Below are positions 34,183-39,411 of a DNA stretch of 39,411 bases, in pieces; within the stretch, counting starts at the first letter, position 1; each line of letters starts with the position of its first letter. The stretch is taken from positions 1 through 39,411 of the forward strand of contig JAFAYW010000172.1 of the NCBI GenBank assembly GCA_019240125.1. Reading direction: 5' to 3'. Origin of the DNA: Alphaproteobacteria bacterium (GTDB taxonomy: Bacteria > Pseudomonadota > Alphaproteobacteria > ATCC43930 > CGMCC-115725). The notes under the pieces are model-generated. The model worked only from the letters and a program-made list of their open reading frames with translations, was not told the DNA's origin and did not search any database. The position numbers and the translations under genes were made by a program.

Positions 34183-35556
34183 TTATCGGCCAAAGCCCTG
34201 CGGCATCAGCGCTGACAGGCCGTGGCGCATCAGCCCCTTTTGGCCGAGCTTTTTCATCTTTTTCATCATGCCCGCCATGTCCTGGTACTGCTTCAGCAGG
34301 CGGTTGACGTCCTGCACCGAGCTGCCGGAGCCGGTGGCGATACGGCGGCGGCGCGAGCCGTTGAGCAGTTTCGGGTTGCGCCGCTCCATCTTGGTCATCG
34401 AGCCGATGATGGCTTCCTGCCGCTTGATGATGCTTTCGTCGATATTGGCGTCGTCGAGCTGCTTCTTGATCTTGCCGACCCCCGGCAACATGCCGAGCAT
34501 GCCCGACATGCCGCCCATGCGGCGGATCTGGCGGAGTTGGCCGGCGAGGTCGTCGAGGTCGAACTCGCCCTTCTGCATCTTGCGGGCGAGCTTTTCGGCC
34601 TCTTCCTGATCGGCGGTTTCCGCCGCCTTTTCGACGAGGCTGACAACGTCGCCCATGCCGAGGATGCGGCCGGCGATGCGCTCGGGGTAGAACGGCTCGA
34701 TCGCGTCGATCTTTTCGCCGGTGCCGAGCATGATGATGGGCTTGCCGGTGATCGAGCGCATCGACAAGGCCGCGCCGCCGCGTCCATCGCCATCGACGCG
34801 TGTCAGGATGATACCGGTAATGCCGGCGCGCTCGCCAAACGCCTGCGCGACATTGACCGCGTCCTGGCCGGTCATCGCATCGGCGACGAGGATCGTCTGG
34901 TGCGGCGTCGCGGCCTCGCGCACCGCTGCGACTTCGAGCATCAATTCCTCATTGACGTGCAATCGGCCGGCGGTGTCGAGCATCACCACGTCGTAACCTT
35001 CGCGGCGCCCTGTTTCGAGCGCCCGATGGGTGATCGCGACCGGCCGCTCGCCGGGTACGACCGGCAGTGTCGTGACACCGATCTGGCGGCCGAGCTGCGC
35101 CAATTGCTCCTGCGCCGCCGGGCGCTGCACGTCGAGCGACGCCATCAGCACCTTCTTGCGGTCGCGGTTCTTGAGGCGCAGCGCGATCTTGGCGCAGGTC
35201 GTGGTCTTGCCGGAGCCCTGCAGCCCGACCAGCATCACCGCCACCGGCGGTGTCGCATTCAGGTCGAGCCCGTCGCCGCGCCGGATGTCACCGCCGCCGA
35301 GCACCTCGACGAGGTGATCGTGCACGATCTTGACGACCATCTGGCCCGGTGTGACCGATCGGACGACGTCCTGGCCGACCGCCTTTTCGCGAACCACCTT
35401 GATAAAGTCGCGCACCACCGGCAGCGCGACATCCGCCTCTATCAACGCGAGGCGGATTTCGCGCAAGGCGGTGCCGACATCGTCTTCGGTCAGCGCACCG
35501 CGGCGGCGCAGCTTGTCGAAGACATCGTTCAGGCGATCGCTCAGACTGTCGAACAT
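34183..35556 (-). CDS. ffh: signal recognition particle protein Ffh
   Basis: 457 residues, the SRP54 GTPase that delivers nascent membrane proteins to FtsY with 4.5S RNA. N domain at 1-85 with ALTEDDVGTALREIRLALIEADV; G domain with P-loop GLQGSGKTT (111-119), DTAGRLHVNEE, and TRVDGDGRGGAAL; Met-rich M domain (about 300-457) with GGMSGMLGMLPGVG and SRRRRIATGSGSSVQDVN, the RNA-binding region, then MAGMMKKMKKLG. First gene of the ffh-rpsP-rimM-trmD-rplS block with a strong promoter about 100 bases upstream. Confidence 0.98.
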   Translation of the reverse strand: MFDSLSDRLNDVFDKLRRRGALTEDDVGTALREIRLALIEADVALPVVRDFIKVVREKAVGQDVVRSVTPGQMVVKIVHDHLVEVLGGGDIRRGDGLDLNATPPVAVMLVGLQGSGKTTTCAKIALRLKNRDRKKVLMASLDVQRPAAQEQLAQLGRQIGVTTLPVVPGERPVAITHRALETGRREGYDVVMLDTAGRLHVNEELMLEVAAVREAATPHQTILVADAMTGQDAVNVAQAFGERAGITGIILTRVDGDGRGGAALSMRSITGKPIIMLGTGEKIDAIEPFYPERIAGRILGMGDVVSLVEKAAETADQEEAEKLARKMQKGEFDLDDLAGQLRQIRRMGGMSGMLGMLPGVGKIKKQLDDANIDESIIKRQEAIIGSMTKMERRNPKLLNGSRRRRIATGSGSSVQDVNRLLKQYQDMAGMMKKMKKLGQKGLMRHGLSALMPQGFGR

Positions 35557-35578
35557 GCCGTTTCCTCAATAGACATCA

Positions 35579-35647
35579 GGCCGGTGCGCGACACTCGCGG
35601 ACCGGCCGTCTCCAATATAGGAGGTATGGCACCTGCTTTTCAGCAGG
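35579..35647 (-). other. structured leader of ffh
   Basis: Between the promoter and the ffh ATG lie two stems: GGCCGGT / ACCGGCC (35579-35585 and 35601-35607) and CCTGCT / AGCAGG (35632-35637 and 35642-35647), the latter at the expected transcription start. Meaning unknown; no match to the 4.5S RNA core seen. Confidence 0.45.
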
Positions 35648-35653
35648 GCGCGG

Positions 35654-35682
35654 ACCATAGGAGCGTCGCTGCACTGTGTCAA
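35654..35682 (-). promoter_or_regulatory. sigma-70 promoter of ffh
   Basis: On the minus strand TTGACA (35677-35682), a 17-base spacer and TATGGT (35654-35659). The -35 box is perfect and the -10 matches 4 of 6. Transcription would begin near 35647 and give a leader of about 90 bases. Confidence 0.75.
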
Positions 35683-35712
35683 TGCACCGGGCGCCCCGAT
35701 AGTGCATCAGTC

Positions 35713-35874
35713 TGCCCCTCACCCAGCCCTCTCCCCGCGGGCGGGGAGAGGGAGAAGATAGCCGCGCGCGCCACCTGCATTCCGCCATTCGGAGGGGTGG
35801 AAGAAAAAACCGCTTCACCCTGCGCACCTTGCCCCGCTTGCGCCGCTTGCGGGGAGAGAGACAGGGCGAGGGGC
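35713..35874. repeat. palindromic intergenic repeat between the LivK-type gene and ffh
   Basis: Outer ends TGCCCCTCACCC and GGGCGAGGGGCA are near-complementary; inside, 35727-35738 and 35741-35752 are perfect 12-base arms (CCCTCTCCCCGC / GCGGGGAGAGGG). Same family as the rimM repeat. With the ffh promoter it accounts for the 319-base gap 35557-35875; nothing else is seen there. Confidence 0.8.
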
Positions 35875-35875
35875 A

Positions 35876-37096
35876 TCAGCCCTTGACCAGCGGGCACTCA
35901 TTGCCACTGGGGCGCTTGTAGGCCTGGTCGCTGGGGATCGTGGCGATGAGCTTGTAAAGGTCCCATTCGCCTTTCGACTCGCTCGGCTTCTTGACCTCGT
36001 AGAGGTACATGTCGTGCACGAGCATCCCGTCTTCCTGGAAATGCCCGTTGCGGATCACGAAATCGTTGATCGGTTTGGACTTCAGCTCTTTGACCACGGT
36101 TGGGCCATCGACGCTGCCGGTCGCCTTGACGGCTTCGAGGTAGTGCAAGACCGACGAGTAGACGCCGGCCTGCTCCATGGTCGGCTCCTTGTGCATCTTG
36201 TCGAAGAATTTTTTCGACCAGGCGCGGGTCTGGTCGTCCTGGTCCCAGTAGAACGACTCGGTCAATTGCAGCCCCTGTGCGATCGGCAGGCCGAGGCTGT
36301 GCACGTCGGCGACAAAGGCGAGCAGCCCCGCCAGTTTCTGGCCGCCGCTGACGATGCCGAACTCGGCGGCTTGCTTGACAGAGTTCTGCATGTCGCCGCC
36401 GGCATTGGCGAGCCCGACGATCTTTGCCTTTGACGCCTGCGCCTGCAGCAGGAACGACGAGAAGTCCGAGTTGTTGAGTGGCACGTTGACCGCGCCCAGC
36501 ACCTTGCCGCCGGCCTTCTGCACGACCGCGGTCGTGTCGCGCTCCAGTGCATGGCCGAAAGCATAATCGGCGGTGATAAAAAACCAGGTGTCGCCGCCCG
36601 CCTTGACCACGGCGCTGCCGGTGCCGTTGGCCAGGGCGACGGTGTTGTAGACCCAGTGCAAGCCGGTTGCTGCGCAGGCCTTTCCCGTCAGATCGGACGT
36701 CGCAGAGCCGGAATTGATGACAACCTTGTTGGTGGCACGCGCGACCTCCTGCACCGCCAGCCCGACGCTCGATGTCGGGACGTCAGCGATCATCTGGACG
36801 CCTTCGCTATCGAACCATTGCCGGGCGATCGAGGCGCCAAGATCGGGCTTGTTCTGGTGGTCGGCGCTGATGATCTCGATCTTCTTGCCGAGCACCGCGC
36901 CGCCGAAATCCTCGACCGCCATCTTGGCCGCGGCGACCGAGCCGGGGCCGCCATTATCAGCGTAGAGGCTCGACATGTCGTTGAGGACGCCGATCTTGAT
37001 CGTGTCCGGCGCGGCCGGCTTTGGCGCCTGGGCATAGGCTACACCTCCCGCCGCCAGTGCCGCCGCACAAAAGGTGGCGAGAAAACTCCGCTTCAT
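35876..37096 (-). CDS. branched-chain amino acid-type (LivK-like) ABC solute-binding protein
   Basis: 406 residues. Signal peptide MKRSFLATFCAAALAAGG with cleavage near AYA-Q. The mature protein is a two-lobed periplasmic binding protein: IKIGVLNDMSSLYADNGGPGSVAAAKMAVEDFGG, IISADHQNKPDLGASIARQW, FITADYAFGHALE and PLNNSDFSSFLLQAQASKAKIVGLANAGGD are typical of type-1 LivK-like proteins that take amino acids, urea, amides or aromatic acids. The liv permeases and ATPases are absent, so this is an orphan or serves a distant transporter. It lies next to a D-2-hydroxyacid dehydrogenase on the same strand (48-base gap). Confidence 0.93.
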   Translation of the reverse strand: MKRSFLATFCAAALAAGGVAYAQAPKPAAPDTIKIGVLNDMSSLYADNGGPGSVAAAKMAVEDFGGAVLGKKIEIISADHQNKPDLGASIARQWFDSEGVQMIADVPTSSVGLAVQEVARATNKVVINSGSATSDLTGKACAATGLHWVYNTVALANGTGSAVVKAGGDTWFFITADYAFGHALERDTTAVVQKAGGKVLGAVNVPLNNSDFSSFLLQAQASKAKIVGLANAGGDMQNSVKQAAEFGIVSGGQKLAGLLAFVADVHSLGLPIAQGLQLTESFYWDQDDQTRAWSKKFFDKMHKEPTMEQAGVYSSVLHYLEAVKATGSVDGPTVVKELKSKPINDFVIRNGHFQEDGMLVHDMYLYEVKKPSESKGEWDLYKLIATIPSDQAYKRPSGNECPLVKG

Positions 37097-37144
37097 CCTC
37101 TTTCTCCGCGTTCTTCCCCAGGGGCTTATAGCGCCCGTTTATAG

Positions 37145-38197
37145 CTAGTAGCCGCGCTCCCAATCGAGCACATTCCGCAACGGACGCCGCTCCCTGTACG
37201 CGCGAAGATTGTCGCAGAACACATCGACGCCGCCGTGGATCTCGGCATCGCTCCAGCCGGAGATATGCGGGGTTATCAGCACGCGTGGATCAGACCACAG
37301 CCGCTCCGGCGGCGGATGGTCGAATTCGCCGACATACACGTCGAGCACCACGCCACGCAGCCGGTCCCGCGCCAGCGCGTCGGCCAGGGCGTTTTCGTCG
37401 ATGATCTCGCCGCGCGCGACATTCACCAGGATCGCGCCGGGCTTCATCACGGTAAACCGGGTGTGATTCATCAGGCCGGTGGTCTCGGGCGTCCACTGGC
37501 AGCACACCGCGACGACATCGGCCGCCGCGAGCAACGCATCGAGCTGGTCGGGGCCGCTGATCTCGCTGAATCCTTCCGGCAGCGCCCCGCCGGGCTGGCG
37601 GCGCGTGCCGATGACGCGCATGCCGAGCGCGGCGCATAGCCGCCCGACCTCCTGCCCGATACCACCGGCGCCGATAACACAGACCGTCTTGCCCTGCAGC
37701 AGCCACGAGCGGTAGGCGCGGTGGTCGAACCGGCCGGCCTCGCGGTCGATCGCGGCCCGGTGCAGCCCCATCGCGAAATGCATGATGCCGGCGACCGCGT
37801 ATTCTGCGATCGGCAGCGGGTTGGCGGCGCCCCGCGACGTGGTGACGACGACGTCGCTGCCCCAGAGATCGCTGCCGATCAGGTTGCTGGCCCCAGCCTG
37901 CCGTTGATGCAGCCATTTGAGCTGCGGCGCGCGCGATCGCAGATCGAGCGGAAACGGCCAGCCGCCGACAATCACCTCCGCCTCGGCCAGCATACGGTCG
38001 CGCTCCTCGCGCGTTCCCTGGCCGGTGGCGTCGGGGGGCAGAAAGCGGTTGGCGGTGTATTCCGGCCACGTCTCGCGGATCTCGCCATCAAACCAGCCGG
38101 CCGCATCGACGTAACGGATCGCCGCGTCGGTGGCCTCGACTTTCGCAAGGTCACGCGGGCTGATCCGCTGCAGGCCGAGGATGTTGATCGTGCGCAT
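37145..38197 (-). CDS. D-2-hydroxyacid dehydrogenase family NAD(P)-dependent oxidoreductase
   Basis: 350 residues. The NAD motif is G176-A-G178-G-I-G181 in VIGAGGIGQEVGR; catalytic residues are R262 (NVARGEIID), E291 (DVYVGEFDHPPP) and H311 (ITPHISGWSD). Substrate-domain landmarks: LKWLHQRQAG and TTSRGAANPLPIAEYAV. Members reduce 2-oxo acids to D-2-hydroxy acids, such as glyoxylate, hydroxypyruvate or phosphoglycerate. No cofactor or substrate preference can be fixed. It lies between the OppF-type ATPase and the LivK-like gene, all on the minus strand. Confidence 0.93.
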   Translation of the reverse strand: MRTINILGLQRISPRDLAKVEATDAAIRYVDAAGWFDGEIRETWPEYTANRFLPPDATGQGTREERDRMLAEAEVIVGGWPFPLDLRSRAPQLKWLHQRQAGASNLIGSDLWGSDVVVTTSRGAANPLPIAEYAVAGIMHFAMGLHRAAIDREAGRFDHRAYRSWLLQGKTVCVIGAGGIGQEVGRLCAALGMRVIGTRRQPGGALPEGFSEISGPDQLDALLAAADVVAVCCQWTPETTGLMNHTRFTVMKPGAILVNVARGEIIDENALADALARDRLRGVVLDVYVGEFDHPPPERLWSDPRVLITPHISGWSDAEIHGGVDVFCDNLRAYRERRPLRNVLDWERGY

Positions 38198-38281
38198 CGA
38201 GACCGACCGAGAGAAGTGAGAGAAGGCTGCTCTACAGCAGATTCAGATGGCCACGCGCAATGGCCTCCGCGCAGGGTCGGT

Positions 38282-39289
38282 TCACGGCTGCATCGGGGGG
38301 GCGGGGCCGCGGTCGCGCAGGTGGCAGGCGGCGCGATGGCCGGGGCGGACCTCCTGGAGCTGCGGCTCCTCGGTCGTGCAGCGGTCGAAGGCATAGGGAC
38401 AGCGGGTGCGGAAGCGGCAGCCGGAGGGCGGGTTGATCGGGCTCGGCACGTCGCCGCGCAGGATGATGCGCTTCTTCGCGGCATCGGGGTCGGGCACCGG
38501 TACCGCGGACAGCAGGGCCTCGGTATAGGGGTGCTGCGGCTGGGCGAACAGCGAGGTGCGGTCGGCGATCTCGACGATCTTGCCGAGATACATCACCGCG
38601 ATGCGGTGGCTGATGTGTTCGACTACCGCGATGTCATGCGCGATGAACAGATAGGAGAGGCCGAACTCCCTCTGCAGGTCGCCGAGCAGGTTGATGACCT
38701 GCGCCTGCACCGACACGTCGAGCGCCGACACCGGCTCATCACAGATGATCAGGCCGGGGTTGAGCGCCAGCGCGCGGGCGATGCCGATGCGCTGGCGCTG
38801 GCCGCCGGAAAATTCGTGCGGGTAGCGGTCGAGCGCCTCGGCCCTTAGACCAACCTTGGCGGCGAGGCTCTCGACCCGCTCGTCGAGCGCGCTGCCGCTT
38901 GCGATGCCGTAATTCTTCAGCGGCTCGGCAATCACGTCGCGAATGTTGAGACGCGGGTTAAGGGACGAATAGGGGTCCTGAAATACCACCTGCAATTCGC
39001 GGCGATACGGCCGCATCTCGGCGCGCGACAGCGCGTCGATCCGCTCGCCCTTGACGCGGATTTCGCCGGAAGTCGGCTCAAGCAGCTTGAGGATGGTCTT
39101 GCCGGCGGTGGACTTGCCGCAGCCGCTTTCGCCGACGAGGCCCAACGTCTCGCCTTCGCCGATATCGAACGAGATGCCGTCCACCGCGTGGACCTGCCCG
39201 ACGGTCTGCTGAAACAGCCCCTTCTTGACCGGAAAATGCTTGACGAGGTTGCGGACGGAGAGTAGCGGCCCGGCGCTCGCGGTAGCCAT
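38282..39289 (-). CDS. ABC transporter ATP-binding protein, DppF/OppF type
   Basis: 335 residues. Walker [10 protein letters not shown] (53-61), signature SGGQR (161-165), Walker B IICDEP (181-186) and switch H218. The C-terminal oligopeptide-transport extension (LSAVPVPDP and beyond) has the cysteines [14 protein letters not shown] and AAC that ligate an Fe-S cluster in this family. It powers a peptide-type importer together with a DppD/OppD partner. The usual partner is not beside it: the gene immediately upstream is a DUF4926 fragment. Candidates to be served are the ATPase-less operon at 14606-18023 or a system beyond the right edge. Confidence 0.96.
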   Translation of the reverse strand: MATASAGPLLSVRNLVKHFPVKKGLFQQTVGQVHAVDGISFDIGEGETLGLVGESGCGKSTAGKTILKLLEPTSGEIRVKGERIDALSRAEMRPYRRELQVVFQDPYSSLNPRLNIRDVIAEPLKNYGIASGSALDERVESLAAKVGLRAEALDRYPHEFSGGQRQRIGIARALALNPGLIICDEPVSALDVSVQAQVINLLGDLQREFGLSYLFIAHDIAVVEHISHRIAVMYLGKIVEIADRTSLFAQPQHPYTEALLSAVPVPDPDAAKKRIILRGDVPSPINPPSGCRFRTRCPYAFDRCTTEEPQLQEVRPGHRAACHLRDRGPAPPMQP

Positions 39290-39293
39290 TCGG

Positions 39294-39411
39294 CTAAGCC
39301 GCGTGTTCTGGCCGGTACCGCAGTACCATCAACTGACTGCCGTCGAGCGCCTCCAAGGCATAGGTGCGGCCTTCTTCGTCGACAAACTCAACCTCGTATT
39401 GGCCATCTGCA
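39294..39411 (-). CDS. DUF4926 domain protein, partial (N-terminus beyond right edge)
   Basis: The last 38 codons of a frame entering from the right edge, ending with TAG at 39294. The visible part contains [20 protein letters not shown] and LMVLRYRP, which I recognise as the C-terminal half of DUF4926, a small SH3-like beta domain of about 65 residues. The function is unknown to me; in many genomes such genes lie beside DUF6883 or other small genes. It ends 4 bases before the ATPase gene's start. Confidence 0.75.
   Translation of the reverse strand, partial: ADGQYEVEFVDEEGRTYALEALDGSQLMVLRYRPEHAA

Noticed and set aside
34222..35886. 554-codon open frame antisense to ffh
   Set aside because: Same reason: it shadows ffh, crosses the ffh promoter and leader into the repeat region, and its translation is low-complexity.
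39294..39411. Toxin-antitoxin pair at the right edge
   Set aside because: Only the end of a DUF4926 frame is visible; no partner toxin can be seen, so this cannot be claimed.

Overview
The window is a 39.4 kb piece of a GC-rich bacterial chromosome, most likely from an alphaproteobacterium of the Rhodospirillales or Hyphomicrobiales kind. Three things point there: the block ffh-rpsP-rimM-trmD-rplS followed by leuC/leuD on the same strand, a DUF3576 lipoprotein divergent from a YggS-type PLP protein, and groESL under a CIRCE operator. This is inference from gene order and protein resemblance. No rRNA, tRNA, CRISPR array, integrase or transposase is visible.

Left part (1-12.1 kb): a DUF3576 lipoprotein (cut by the left edge), the YggS PLP protein, an acyl-CoA dehydrogenase / small lipoprotein / GNAT acetyltransferase run on the minus strand, a SAM methyltransferase, a TfdA/TauD-type Fe(II)/2-oxoglutarate dioxygenase, a peptide-type ABC solute-binding gene broken by one in-frame amber codon, a large NhaP-type cation/proton antiporter with a C-terminal cyclic-nucleotide-binding domain, an MFS transporter, and a coupled pair (PNPOx-fold protein and cupin).

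Middle (12.1-28.7 kb): groES-groEL with CIRCE and a strong terminator; a peptide-type ABC operon with solute-binding protein and two permeases but no ATPase; a denD-otnI pair of the D-erythronate pathway; an SDR; a group D acyl-CoA-dehydrogenase-like flavoprotein; a GT87-type membrane glycosyltransferase; recJ; a MarR regulator downstream of a ThDP-dependent enzyme; and a second TauD-type dioxygenase divergent from that enzyme.

Right part (28.7-39.4 kb): a His-rich small secreted protein, then a long minus-strand run. In transcription order this run has a DUF4926 fragment, a DppF/OppF-type ATPase, a D-2-hydroxyacid dehydrogenase, a LivK-type solute-binding protein, ffh, rpsP, rimM-trmD-rplS (overlapping genes), leuC, a small coiled-coil membrane protein, and leuD. 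Promoters with the same -10 hexamer (TATGGT) are readable before ffh and leuC. The leuC one has a near-perfect dyad over its -35 box.

The window mixes housekeeping blocks with small-molecule catabolism and uptake genes, several of which look like incomplete sets: ABC parts without partners, and a D-erythronate pathway lacking its kinase and aldolase. Intergenic palindromic repeats of the kind common in alphaproteobacteria sit at four places, one of them in frame with a possible N-terminal extension of rimM. I do not see one clear undescribed system. The points most worth a second look are the leuC operator-like dyad, the extra gene between leuC and leuD, the antiporter with a cyclic-nucleotide domain, the amber-interrupted binding protein and the split ABC transporter parts.
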